DNA of 64,000 nucleotides from Natrinema versiforme (GCF_005576615.1 NZ_CP040330.1:186001-250000), one strand, 5' to 3'; positions 52,781 to 60,676 are shown, counted from the stretch's first letter. The notes: generated by a model not told the origin, from the letters alone. A program made the numbers and translations.

Positions 52781-53482
52781 TTACTCCCCGGTCGGTCCTG
52801 CAACGGTACCGTTTCTATCGCCCGCTTGATCACCGGGCCGGTCGTCGACGGGGCCGTCGCTCGGGCCGCCGACGCCGGGTTCGCTCCCGCTCGAGCGGTC
52901 GATGTCGTCGCCGGCGATCGAGCGAGCGATCGCCGCGGTGTCCGGCCCGCCGAGTTCGCCGGCGCGCTCTCGCAGCGTTCGGATCGACTCGAGGTCGATC
53001 CCGTTGGCAGCGAGTGCATCTGGGGGTAACTCCGCCGCCGTCGTCTCGGCCGTTGTGGCCCGTCGCTCGATCGACTGCATCTCAGCGACGGTCTTTGCGA
53101 CTTCCGCGCGGTAGCGACCCTCGCTGAGGTTGCCGGCCTCACGGGACTCGTTCAGCGTCTCGAGTCTGTCCTCGAGTTCCTCGAGACGCGCGTCGGCGGT
53201 CTCGTGGTGTTCCGCGACGATCGCCGCTTTCGTCCCGTTCGACGCCGCGTTCGCGATTCGGACGCCGAAGGCCCGTTCCGAGACGTTGCCCTCTATTTCG
53301 GCGTTCTGGACGCCGATGGCGGCGGCGAACCGCTCGCCGGGTTTGATCGATTCGTTCGCTTCACTCGCATCGGTCTCGTCTTGGACGCCGCCGCTCGAGG
53401 CGACGCTCGCCGCGGCGAGGGGGACCGCGACCGTCGCGACGACGAGGATCGCTGCCAGCGTGATCGACGTAGTTCGGTTCAT
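52781..53482 (-). CDS. secreted helical protein
   Basis: 233 residues. A signal peptide begins MNRTTSITLAAILVVATVAVP and ends near AAASVASS. The mature part is mostly helical and acidic (ADARLEELEDRLETLNESRE, MQSIERRATTAETTAAELPP), ending in a Gly/Pro/Asp-rich tail. It contains several N-x-T/S sequons. Start MNRTT is shared with the secreted protein at 56176-56655, and both genes have the motif CGGTTTAACGCCG (plus strand) upstream. It is probably released or surface-bound; no lipobox is seen. The function is unknown. Confidence 0.75.
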   Translation of the reverse strand: MNRTTSITLAAILVVATVAVPLAAASVASSGGVQDETDASEANESIKPGERFAAAIGVQNAEIEGNVSERAFGVRIANAASNGTKAAIVAEHHETADARLEELEDRLETLNESREAGNLSEGRYRAEVAKTVAEMQSIERRATTAETTAAELPPDALAANGIDLESIRTLRERAGELGGPDTAAIARSIAGDDIDRSSGSEPGVGGPSDGPVDDRPGDQAGDRNGTVAGPTGE

Positions 53483-53550
53483 TGGTGTCTGTTGTCTCCG
53501 CTCGCTGCTAGCCACTTGGGACAGTGACTTGGGCTCACCGACCGTCAACG

Positions 53551-53563
53551 CGGTTTAACGCCG
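53551..53563 (-). promoter_or_regulatory. promoter motif shared by two MNRTT secreted-protein genes (copy 1)
   Basis: CGGTTTAACGCCG (plus strand; CGGCGTTAAACCG on the coding strand) lies 69-81 nt upstream of the start at 53482. The identical 13-mer lies at 56764-56776, upstream of the second gene. The TTAAA core could be the TATA box. Confidence 0.5.
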
Positions 53564-53651
53564 TTTTCGATCCGTTGCCCTCTGTCGATTTCGGCGGGTT
53601 TCTCGGCTTCGAACTGTCGTCCGCTCGAAGCCGCGACAGCCGCGGCCGGCG

Positions 53652-54779
53652 TCACGAGGCTCCGCCGTCCGCACCGCCGGCCCCGTCCGTCCCTTCGCCG
53701 TCTTCATCGGGGAGCGAAAGCACGTTCTCGCGACCGAGCCGGAACGACTCGAGTTCGTCGTCCTCGCGCAGTCCGCTGACGACCTTGCTGGTCTTCGCGT
53801 CGGTCCAGCCGAGTTCCTCGACGACCGCCTGCTGTTTCATGCGGCCGCCGCGCTCTCTGACGAGTCGGAGGACCTGCTCCTCGTTGGTAAGGAGTTCCGG
53901 GTCCGCCGCCTCGGTCGCGCTCGAGCCGACCGATCCGGCGGTCGTCGCCGCGGCCGTCGCGGCCGCCGAGTCGGGCGCGTCATCCGGCCGGCCCGAGTCC
54001 CCGTCGCCGCCGGCCGCTCCACCCGCCGCACTTCGATTGCGGTACCACCACGCGCCGGCCGCGCCGAGGCCGGCTACGACGATTGCGGCGGCCGCGAGCA
54101 GCGCCGCGTTCGGCCCCGTGTCCGCGGTGACGACCACCCGCGGCTCACCGGAGACGAAGTCGGTGTCCCCGCCCCGCCAGATCACTGCCTGCTCGCGTTC
54201 GTCGTCCGGGGCCGGCGTCGCCGAGACCAGTTCGTAGTCGGCCGGCCACTCGATCAGCAGCCGAGTGCCGTCGTCGAGGTAGAACCCCTCGATCGCGTCG
54301 CCCGCGCGGAGTTCGTCGCCGTCGACGGCCGCGAACCCGTCCCAGCGGAACGTATACCGGACGACGCCGTATTCGCGCGCGAGGGACTGGCGCGCGGTCG
54401 TCACGTCGAACCCGTCGGCAGCCATCTCGCGGCCAGTCGCGTTACTCGCCGTCGAAACGGTCTCGCTCATCCGATCGGCGAACGATTGCGTGTGGTTTTC
54501 GGGGTCGTCCCGAATGTCCGCCCGCAGCGATTCGAACGCCGTCTCGCTCTCGTTGTCGTCGAGCCGGACCCAGAACTCGAGGGTCCACTCGGCGGTCCCG
54601 TTGGGCTGTACCGCGACGTCCATTCGGACTTCGTCCGCGTCGATCCCGTCCTGCTGGAGTGCGAACGGCTCCGGTTGGGACTGTCCGCTCTGTGTCGCTC
54701 CGGCCGCGGCTGCGATCGGTCCCGTCCCGGCGAGAAGCACCGCGACGATCACGACCGTCACGCCGGCGCGAACGTTCAT
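53652..54779 (-). CDS. membrane-anchored protein with cytoplasmic winged-helix domain
   Basis: 375 residues. A signal sequence (MNVRAGVTVVIVAVLLAGTG) is followed by an extracellular beta-rich domain (about 45-215; VAVQPNGTAEWTLEFWVRLD). A TM helix follows (ALLAAAAIVVAGLGAAGAWW), then a disordered Ala/Gly/Asp linker. A C-terminal winged helix (TNEEQVLRLVRERGGRMKQQ, VVEELGWTDAKTSKVVSGLR) has MarR-like features and resembles the DUF7343/DUF4897-type regulators of haloarchaea. It may sense something outside and act on DNA directly. It sits in the secreted-protein island, whose genes are plausible targets. Confidence 0.78.
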   Translation of the reverse strand: MNVRAGVTVVIVAVLLAGTGPIAAAAGATQSGQSQPEPFALQQDGIDADEVRMDVAVQPNGTAEWTLEFWVRLDDNESETAFESLRADIRDDPENHTQSFADRMSETVSTASNATGREMAADGFDVTTARQSLAREYGVVRYTFRWDGFAAVDGDELRAGDAIEGFYLDDGTRLLIEWPADYELVSATPAPDDEREQAVIWRGGDTDFVSGEPRVVVTADTGPNAALLAAAAIVVAGLGAAGAWWYRNRSAAGGAAGGDGDSGRPDDAPDSAAATAAATTAGSVGSSATEAADPELLTNEEQVLRLVRERGGRMKQQAVVEELGWTDAKTSKVVSGLREDDELESFRLGRENVLSLPDEDGEGTDGAGGADGGAS

Positions 54780-54891
54780 ACGAGGGAGTTCTTGCCACAT
54801 CGGTTAAATCATGCGAAACTCGAGGACGACAGATTCAGCCACGATACCTGCTGGATACGGCCGACCTGTCCCGATACATGTCACTCGGTGG

Positions 54892-55140
54892 TCAGCTACT
54901 ATCGCCGTTCGGAGCGCCCGCATCACCGCCGGGGGTTAGTCCGCGAACGACCTCACCGAGGGCCTCGAGCGCGCCGTTGACGAAGTCGGATATCGTCCCC
55001 AAGATATCGGAGACGAACTCCGGGACCGGGTCCGGGAGATCGTCCGGGGGACCGTCAGCTGTCTGTGCCGTCGCAGCGCCCGTCGCGCTGATGAGAAGCG
55101 TTACCGAAATCGCGATCGTGAGTAGCGTTCGTCTCTGCAT
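54892..55140 (-). CDS. small secreted protein, 82 aa
   Basis: Signal peptide MQRRTLLTIAISVTLLISAT with cleavage near ATAQT. The mature part is DLPDPVPEFVSDILGTISDF followed by VNGALEALGEVVRGLTPGG. This core aligns with DLPEQVPEHVSGIHDRISSF...TPGDD in the secreted protein at 56176-56655, so the two are paralogues. The ATG at 55140 directly precedes the signal peptide. The amphipathic helix in the mature part is the only structural feature. Function unknown; a small surface peptide or bacteriocin-like protein cannot be excluded. Confidence 0.7.
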   Translation of the reverse strand: MQRRTLLTIAISVTLLISATGAATAQTADGPPDDLPDPVPEFVSDILGTISDFVNGALEALGEVVRGLTPGGDAGAPNGDSS

Positions 55141-55242
55141 CACGATCGGAGCGTGGTCACTCGAGCCCTTCAACCGGTTAGTTCGTGGACCCGATTTGCC
55201 CCGATTTGCGCCGAGTATCGATCGCTTTCGACGGTGACGGAC

Positions 55243-55593
55243 CTACGCACCGGGGACGCCGAACGCGCCGACGCCGAGTCTCAGAACGGCGTTGAGCACG
55301 AAGAGGATCGCGAGCGCGGCGAGCCACGCGATGAATCCGATGGCCGCGGCCGTCCCCCAGCCGCCGGGATACCGCCAGTTGATTACCCAGACCCACGCGA
55401 TCAGCGCGAGTATCGGGCCGAGAAGCGGGATCCACGAGGTTAGTGCCCACGCGATCGCGCCGAGAACCGCGGTGACGATCGCGTACGAGTAGTCCTCGAC
55501 GTCGACGATGAACCGCGCGCTGGCGAAGATCGCCAGCGCACCGACGAGGAGCGCGACGACGAAGGCGACGAGCGAGCCGATGATTGCAACCAT
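55243..55593 (-). CDS. four-TM membrane protein (paralogue of 55780-56154)
   Basis: 116 residues with four hydrophobic helices, including LVAFVVALLVGALAIFASAR, AIVTAVLGAIAWALTSWI and AAAIGFIAWLAALAILFVLN, ending GVGAFGVPGA. The layout, the D-x-Y-(S/G)-(Y/H)-A segment after helix 1 (VEDYSYAIVTAVLGA) and the ending match the next upstream gene. AT-rich GGATAATTATAG about 20-26 nt before the ATG is the likely TATA box. Function unknown. Confidence 0.7.
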   Translation of the reverse strand: MVAIIGSLVAFVVALLVGALAIFASARFIVDVEDYSYAIVTAVLGAIAWALTSWIPLLGPILALIAWVWVINWRYPGGWGTAAAIGFIAWLAALAILFVLNAVLRLGVGAFGVPGA

Positions 55594-55779
55594 ACGAAAC
55601 GCTTCGGTGGCCGGATAATTATAGCCGTGTGGTGGCGCCTCGAGGTGCCGGTAGCACGGACCGACTCGAGTCTCACGAGCGATCGCTCGGATCGGATCGC
55701 CGGGCTACCGAGTCGTGTCCGTAGAATACGGCCGGCCTACCGGGACGTGGGTGGAGGAAAGCGCCAGCGGGAATGTGAT

Positions 55780-56154
55780 TCAGGTACCCGGCACGCCGAG
55801 CGCCGAGACCGAGCCGATGCCGACCAGTTCCAGGGCCGCGAGGACGACTACCGCGGCGGCCCACGCGGCCGCGCCGACGCCGAGCGAGCGCAGCCAGCCG
55901 AGCCGGTAGCGCCGCTTGACGACCGCGATCCACGCCGTGAGCGCCAGCAGGCCGCCGAGCAACGGCACCGGCTCGAGCAGGGTCCACGCCAGCGCGCCGA
56001 GCAGCGCGGTCAGCACCGCGTGGCCGTAGTCACGGGCGTCGGCGACGACGTGGGTGCCGACGTGGAGGGCCACGCCACCGATCAGCAGGCTCACGGCGAA
56101 CGCCAGCAGCTGGTCCTCGAGCCCGATCGATGCCGGCTGAGCGAGTGGCGGCAT
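55780..56154 (-). CDS. four-TM membrane protein (paralogue of 55243-55593)
   Basis: 124 residues with four hydrophobic helices: LLAFAVSLLIGGVALHVGTH, HAVLTALLGALAWTLL, LLGGLLALTAWIAVV and VGAAAWAAAVVVLAALEL. It ends SALGVPGT, against GAFGVPGA in the paralogue. ADARDYGHAVLTALLGALAW parallels VEDYSYAIVTAVLGAIAW. The pair probably arose by tandem duplication. It is 21 bases downstream of the secreted protein gene at 56176, so the two may be co-transcribed. Confidence 0.7.
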   Translation of the reverse strand: MPPLAQPASIGLEDQLLAFAVSLLIGGVALHVGTHVVADARDYGHAVLTALLGALAWTLLEPVPLLGGLLALTAWIAVVKRRYRLGWLRSLGVGAAAWAAAVVVLAALELVGIGSVSALGVPGT

Positions 56155-56175
56155 GAGAGTCGATGAGATGGCGGA

Positions 56176-56655
56176 TTATTCGTCGCCGTCGGCCGACTCG
56201 TTGCTGTCGTCGCTCTCTTCGTCGGTGCTCTCCTGTGACTCGTCGCCGTCGTCGGCGGTCTCGTCGGTGTCGTCAGCTGCGTCACCGCCGTCGTCAGTGG
56301 CGTCGTCGTCCGACTCGTCGTCACCCGGCGTCACCTCGCTGACAGCGTCGCCGAGCGAGCCGTCGAGATCGCCGCTCAGGAACGACGAAATCCGATCGTG
56401 GATTCCGGAGACGTGTTCGGGGACCTGCTCGGGGAGGTCAGCGTTCGGCCCCTGTCCGTTCTCTTCGCCGGCTGTAGCGCCGGCAGCGGCTCCGTTCCCG
56501 GCTCGTTCGTCCGCGTGTTCGTTCGCCTGTTGTTCGTCGGTGCTATCCGCGCCCGTATCAACGGACACGGGTGCGTTTCCGGGCGCCGCGGCGGCGAACC
56601 CGGTCGCCATGATCAGTGCGGCACAGGCAACTGCGATGAGCGTTGTTCGGTTCAT
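56176..56655 (-). CDS. secreted acidic protein with Asp-rich tail
   Basis: 159 residues. Signal peptide MNRTTLIAVACAALIMATGF, cleaved near AAAAPG. The mature part has an acidic/Ala-rich stretch, the conserved core DLPEQVPEHVSGIHDRISSF...GDAVSEVTPGDD shared with the 82-residue protein at 54892-55140, and a C-terminal run of Asp, Glu and Ser of about 45 residues. ATG 56655 is chosen by analogy with MNRTT of the gene at 52781. A possible three-codon longer start (MRA) exists. The upstream motif CGGTTTAACGCCG is shared with that gene. Confidence 0.72.
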   Translation of the reverse strand: MNRTTLIAVACAALIMATGFAAAAPGNAPVSVDTGADSTDEQQANEHADERAGNGAAAGATAGEENGQGPNADLPEQVPEHVSGIHDRISSFLSGDLDGSLGDAVSEVTPGDDESDDDATDDGGDAADDTDETADDGDESQESTDEESDDSNESADGDE

Positions 56656-56763
56656 AGCTCGCATCCGACTCTCGGTGGCCGTATCGACTTGAAGGGGGGA
56701 TGTCGTGAACACGGATTTCGAGCGTTTGAATCCGTTTCCCGATCGTTTTCGCCGGTTTGGCCC

Positions 56764-56776
56764 CGGTTTAACGCCG
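56764..56776 (-). promoter_or_regulatory. promoter motif shared by two MNRTT secreted-protein genes (copy 2)
   Basis: CGGTTTAACGCCG, identical to 53551-53563, 109-121 nt upstream of the start at 56655. Confidence 0.5.
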
Positions 56777-56825
56777 CCAGATCGGGGTTGAGACGGTGGT
56801 CGGTGCGTGAGCGGAGTGAGAGGCA

Positions 56826-56954
56826 ATGAGTGACTCGAGCGGCCGCGGGCCCGACGGCGAGGGACCGGCCGACGGCGACCGGCGTCGGGTGAGACGCCGC
56901 GCCGACACAACGGATTTCACCGTTGCTCGCGACGATCACGTATGGACGATATGA
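56826..56954 (+). CDS. possible 42-residue leader ORF of the DJ-1 gene
   Basis: MSDSSGRGPDGEGPADGDRR then an Arg-rich segment, ending HVWTI. A purine-rich GGAGTGAGAGG lies just upstream. It overlaps the start region of the DJ-1 gene, with ATGA at 56951-56954 if the second Met of that gene were used. The composition is half acidic, half basic, and a leaderless start at 56942 for the next gene competes with it. Weakly supported. Confidence 0.25.
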   Translation: MSDSSGRGPDGEGPADGDRRRVRRRADTTDFTVARDDHVWTI

Positions 56955-57535
56955 CCGCCGAAATCGTGCTGTTCGACGGCTTCGACGAACTCGACGCCAT
57001 CGGCCCCTACGAGGTCCTCGAGAACGGGGCCGACGCCGGCGCGTCGATCGAGACGCGGCTGGTGACCCTCGAGGAGACCGCGCTCGTGACGGCGAGTCAC
57101 GGGCTCCGCGTCGAGCCCGACGGGGTCCTCGGCGAGCCCGACCTGCTCGTCGTTCCCGGCGGCGGGTGGACCACCGAGGGCGGCGTCCGAGCCGCCGTCG
57201 AGGACGGGCGCTTGCCGGAGGCCGTCACCGCGCGGCACGCGGACGGCGCGACGGTCGCGTCGGTCTGTACCGGCGCGATGATACTTGCCGACGCCGGCCT
57301 GCTCGAGGGGCGGCCCGCGACCTCCCATCAGGTCGCGATCGATGATCTCGAGGCGTACGCCGGAAGCGTGATCGACGACCGGGTCGTCGACGACGGCGAC
57401 GTGCTCACCGCCGGCGGGGTCACCGCGGGGATCGATCTCGCGCTGTGGCTGCTCGAGCGGGAGTTCGGCGCGGAAATCGCCGAGGCGGTCGAGACCGAGA
57501 TGGAGCACGAACGGCGCGGTGCGGTCTTCGGCTGA
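56942..57535 (+). CDS. DJ-1/PfpI family protein (isonitrile hydratase-like)
   Basis: 197 residues. The flavodoxin-like fold starts EIVLFDGFDELDAIGPYEVL, typical of the AraC-N/isonitrile hydratase branch. LLVVPGGGWTTEGG and the nucleophile elbow ASVCTGAMILADAGLL (reactive Cys near residue 104) follow, then ATSHQVAIDDL and TAGGVTAGIDLALWLLERE. The known roles of the branch include isonitrile hydration and glyoxalase-like activity, so the substrate is open. The start at 56942 fits a TATA-like sequence about 25 nt upstream; Met4 is the alternative. Confidence 0.85.
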   Translation: MDDMTAEIVLFDGFDELDAIGPYEVLENGADAGASIETRLVTLEETALVTASHGLRVEPDGVLGEPDLLVVPGGGWTTEGGVRAAVEDGRLPEAVTARHADGATVASVCTGAMILADAGLLEGRPATSHQVAIDDLEAYAGSVIDDRVVDDGDVLTAGGVTAGIDLALWLLEREFGAEIAEAVETEMEHERRGAVFG

Positions 57536-57586
57536 GTGTCGTTCGGGCCAAACGGCTATACGCGGCGATCGAATACCTCGCCGTAC

Positions 57587-58237
57587 ATGCCTGCTGTGTT
57601 GTTCGATATGGACGGCGTGCTCGTCAACAGCGAAGACTACTGGGTCGACTTCCAGCGCGAGGACATCTTCCCCGCGGCCGTCCCCGACGAGGACGTCGAT
57701 GTCGCCGAGACGAGCGGGATGAACTTCCGCGAGATCTACGACTACCTCGACGCGGAGTACGGCACCGCTATCTCCCGCGAAGAGTTCATCCGGCGCTTTA
57801 CCGAAGCCGCCGAGGAGATCTACACCGACCGCGTCGAGCTACTGGGCGGTCTCCGCGACCTCCTCGCCGAACTGGACGACCGCGGCGTCCCGACCGCGCT
57901 CGTCTCCTCCTCGCCCCACGACTGGATCGGAATGGTCACGGAACGCTTCGACCTCGAGGGCGCGTTCGACCGCGTCATCAGCGCCGACGACATCGACGCG
58001 GCGAGCAAACCGGCCCCCGATGTCTTCGAGTACGCGGCCGACGAAATCGGCGTTCCCGCCGCGGACTGTGTCGTCGTCGAGGACTCGGCGAATGGAATCG
58101 AGGCGGCCGCTCGAGCGGGGACGATCGTCGTCGCCTACCGGATCGACGCCCACGGCGACATCGACCGCTCGCCGGCGGACGAGATCGTGGACTCGCCGGC
58201 CGAACTTCGAGAACGCGTCCTCGAGACGGCAGCGTAA
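57587..58237 (+). CDS. HAD-superfamily hydrolase (beta-phosphoglucomutase/phosphatase type)
   Basis: 216 residues. HAD motif I is VLFDMDGVLVNSE (nucleophile Asp8), motif II is ALVSSSPHDW, motif III Lys is in AASKPAPDVFEYA and motif IV is CVVVEDSANGIEAA. The helical cap of subclass IA sits between motifs I and II. The HAD-IA subfamily includes beta-phosphoglucomutase and 2-phosphoglycolate or sugar phosphatases. GCTATACGC 26-27 nt upstream of ATG 57587 makes a leaderless mRNA likely. A terminator hairpin and T8 run follow the gene. Confidence 0.9.
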   Translation: MPAVLFDMDGVLVNSEDYWVDFQREDIFPAAVPDEDVDVAETSGMNFREIYDYLDAEYGTAISREEFIRRFTEAAEEIYTDRVELLGGLRDLLAELDDRGVPTALVSSSPHDWIGMVTERFDLEGAFDRVISADDIDAASKPAPDVFEYAADEIGVPAADCVVVEDSANGIEAAARAGTIVVAYRIDAHGDIDRSPADEIVDSPAELRERVLETAA

Positions 58238-58242
58238 CGCTG

Positions 58243-58328
58243 CCCGCGATCGCTTGCGACCGCGGGTGATCGCTGTGCTCGTTTTCTCGATCCCCATTGG
58301 CGCCGGCTCTCCCGCGACCGTTTTTTTT
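58243..58328 (+). terminator. hairpin and T8 run after the HAD gene
   Basis: CCCGCG...CGCGGG (58244-58266) follows the stop codon, and TTTTTTTT lies at 58321-58328. The eight-T run is the longest in the window and a likely strong archaeal terminator, insulating the operon that follows. Confidence 0.65.
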
Positions 58329-58329
58329 C

Positions 58330-58358
58330 GATATTTCCGCTCGAGCTGTTGAAATATC
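58330..58358. promoter_or_regulatory. inverted repeat upstream of the AAA-ATPase operon
   Basis: GATATTTC (58330-58337) and GAAATATC (58351-58358) are perfect 8-bp arms 13 nt apart, 68-96 nt upstream of the first start codon. TATA candidates are GGTTTAGTAT (58394-58403) and CATATAAC (58409-58416). It is an operator candidate. Confidence 0.45.
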
Positions 58359-58425
58359 CACCACTGTCGGGAAACGAATACAACGGTCGCAAGGTTTAGT
58401 ATGCGAGCATATAACTCACTCTACA

Positions 58426-59544
58426 ATGACGCTCTTACCGGTCGATACCGACGTTCTGGAAGACGTCTGTCGCGACATCGCCCAGGACAACTACGGATTT
58501 ATCTACGTCTCCGATCAGAAGAACGAGATCAAGTCCGCCTACGAAAGCGCCGATATCGGTCTCGTCAACGCGCGGTCGCTCTCCTCGAGCGACATGCGCA
58601 AGGCGCTGACCGAAATGACGGCCGACGAGTTCATCGACCTCGAGCAACTCCGGGACGGCGTCTTCTACGTGGATCCGTTCGGCGTCAAGGGAAACATGAA
58701 CATCACCCGGGAACTGACCAACCTGTTCGGCCAGCGGCTGGTCGTCACCGGGGAGACCCTGCGCTCGCGGTTCTCGCTCGCGATCGACGACATGGAGTTC
58801 TTCGCCGACGAACTCGCCGACCGGAACTACGTCCGGCGGATCACCGCCGGCAAACGCGACTACTACACGATCGGTCCCCAGCTCAAGGAACACGCCGACG
58901 ACGTCGGCCTGGACTCGCGGCTCGAGCGGGAGGCCTCGAACGGGAAGATCGCCCACGGCGACCTCGAGAGCGTCATCGACGTCGATGCGACGTCCGACGT
59001 GATCCGGTATCTCGACCGCGAGGGATATATCGTCGACCTCGACGGGGAGTATCTGGTCGAGGAGGCGATCGACGAGTACGCCCGGTATCTGGCCGAACGG
59101 ATCGAAGACGACGTGGAGGCCGAGTTCGCGGACTCGAGTTACGTGCTCCGAACCGGCGAGTTCGAGCAGGTCGTCGAAAACGAGATCGCCAGCCGGTTCG
59201 ATGTCCTCTCGACGGCTCGAAGCGTCCGCAGCGAGATCCTCGAGAGCACCCGCGACTCGGTGGTCGACCGGCTCGGGCTCGATCGGGGCCGGGAGATGGT
59301 CGAGGCTGTCGGCCCCTTCGAGGACGTGGTCGAGGACCACGCCAGACGGATCCGAACCGACCTGAAAGCCGAGCAGGACCAGTTGCCCGGCACGCTGCCG
59401 GAGTGGGTCGAACTGGCCGAGGAACACTTCGAAGAACTGCAGGTGAGCAACGCGACGGAAGTCAACGAGTACGTCCGCGACGCGGTTCGGGACCGCTACC
59501 GGTGCCTCGTCAACGAGGAGGAGTTCGGCGGTATGGCCGCCTAA
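58426..59544 (+). CDS. tandem winged-helix-like protein, first gene of AAA operon
   Basis: 372 residues, soluble, acidic, predicted mostly helical with small beta-hairpins. Successive segments have winged-helix pattern: MNITRELTNLFGQRLVVTGE, FFADELADRNYVRRITAGKR-DYYTIGP, then GKIAHGDLESVIDVDATSDV-IRYLDREGYIVDLDGEYLVE. The C-terminal 130 residues are helical (RDRYRCLVNEEEF near the end). The order and phrasing resemble the N-terminal winged-helix array of UFL1-type proteins, judged by eye only. It is followed after 72 bases by a coiled-coil protein gene. I do not recognise a characterised archaeal family. Confidence 0.72.
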   Translation: MTLLPVDTDVLEDVCRDIAQDNYGFIYVSDQKNEIKSAYESADIGLVNARSLSSSDMRKALTEMTADEFIDLEQLRDGVFYVDPFGVKGNMNITRELTNLFGQRLVVTGETLRSRFSLAIDDMEFFADELADRNYVRRITAGKRDYYTIGPQLKEHADDVGLDSRLEREASNGKIAHGDLESVIDVDATSDVIRYLDREGYIVDLDGEYLVEEAIDEYARYLAERIEDDVEAEFADSSYVLRTGEFEQVVENEIASRFDVLSTARSVRSEILESTRDSVVDRLGLDRGREMVEAVGPFEDVVEDHARRIRTDLKAEQDQLPGTLPEWVELAEEHFEELQVSNATEVNEYVRDAVRDRYRCLVNEEEFGGMAA

Positions 59545-59616
59545 CGGGCCGGAACGTATAATCGAACGCGACACACAGTCATCCTGAACGACCGACGCGA
59601 CCGCAACAGAGACACA

Positions 59617-60675
59617 ATGCCTCAAAAGTACGAATTCGAACGCATCGAAAGCGACGGACGGGAGTTCGTGATCGCCGACCCAGTCAACCAGACCGACGAC
59701 CCGGTTCGCCTCGACGCCCGCTGGATCGAGGGCGACGACATCGAAGGCGAGTGGGAGCGGGCCATCCGGGCGATCATCAAGACCGATCTGCTGGGATCGA
59801 TGGAACTCAAGGAGGGGAACGGGCGGATCGACCGCAGACGGGCGATCGAGACGCTCGCTTCGGCCAGCGACGAGGAGGGCGACATCGTCACGAGCGAACA
59901 GCAGGCCGAGGCGCTGCTCGAGTTCCTCGCCCACGAGGACATCCTGGACCTGCAGGGCGGACAGGTCGTGATGCTCCGCAACCCCAGCGACAACCCCGAG
60001 GAGATAAACGGCCGGATGATCCTCAACTGGGCGGCCGCGATCGACGCCTGCGTCGAGAAGATCTCCGAGACGATCGACCGGGTCGACGGCGCGAAGGAGA
60101 AACTCGAGAACCGGATGGCCGACATCGACCAGAGTTCCGGGAAGATCGACGAACACCTCGAAGAGACCGCACAGGAACTGAAGAGCCTCGGTACCGGCGC
60201 GGGCGTCCCGAAAGACCCGTCGTCGCTCCCGGAAGAGGAGCGGGAACGCTTCAAACAGCTCAAGCGGAAGCTGATCTACCACAAGAAGATGAAGGAGGCC
60301 GATCAGGAGAACTTGGCCGAGAAGGTCGAGAGCGGTGCCGATAGGCTGGCCGACAACATCGAGATGCTGGAGTCGGCCAAGACGACGCTCGGGAACAAGC
60401 GCGAACAGGTCCGGACCCAAGCGCTCAAGAAGCAGACGTTCCCCGACGAGGCGATGAACATCGTCGACAACATGGGGGAGCTGACGACCCAACTCGCCGG
60501 CGTCGGCGGCTTCGAGGAGGAGCTAGAGAACACGGCAGACCACGAGCTAGACTCGATGGCCGACGACATCCTCAGCGATATCGGCTCGCTCGGCGAGACC
60601 GCACAGCAGACGGCCGGCGAGGAGGTCGAGGAGACAGACCCCGAAACCGAGGCCAGCGAACTCGGGATGTCGTAG
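59617..60675 (+). CDS. winged-helix plus coiled-coil protein (ESCRT-III-like layout)
   Basis: 352 residues. The N-terminal domain (about 40-125) looks like a winged helix (WERAIRAIIKTDLLGSMELK...EALLEFLAHEDILDLQGGQV). Two long helices follow: about 137-192 (ACVEKISETIDRVDGAKEKL, ENRMADIDQSSGKIDEHLEE) and about 206-272 with a basic patch (FKQLKRKLIYHKKMKEADQE). Shorter acidic helices end the protein (EDELTTQL-like NIVDNMGELTTQLAGVG, then a DILSDIGSLGETAQQ tail). The hairpin of long helices and the acidic C-terminal helices are the layout of ESCRT-III/CdvB proteins; sequence identity is not claimed. An internal TATA (CGTATAATC, 59559-) suggests a second promoter. The stop is one base from the next gene. 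Confidence 0.72.
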   Translation: MPQKYEFERIESDGREFVIADPVNQTDDPVRLDARWIEGDDIEGEWERAIRAIIKTDLLGSMELKEGNGRIDRRRAIETLASASDEEGDIVTSEQQAEALLEFLAHEDILDLQGGQVVMLRNPSDNPEEINGRMILNWAAAIDACVEKISETIDRVDGAKEKLENRMADIDQSSGKIDEHLEETAQELKSLGTGAGVPKDPSSLPEEERERFKQLKRKLIYHKKMKEADQENLAEKVESGADRLADNIEMLESAKTTLGNKREQVRTQALKKQTFPDEAMNIVDNMGELTTQLAGVGGFEEELENTADHELDSMADDILSDIGSLGETAQQTAGEEVEETDPETEASELGMS

Positions 60676-60676
60676 G

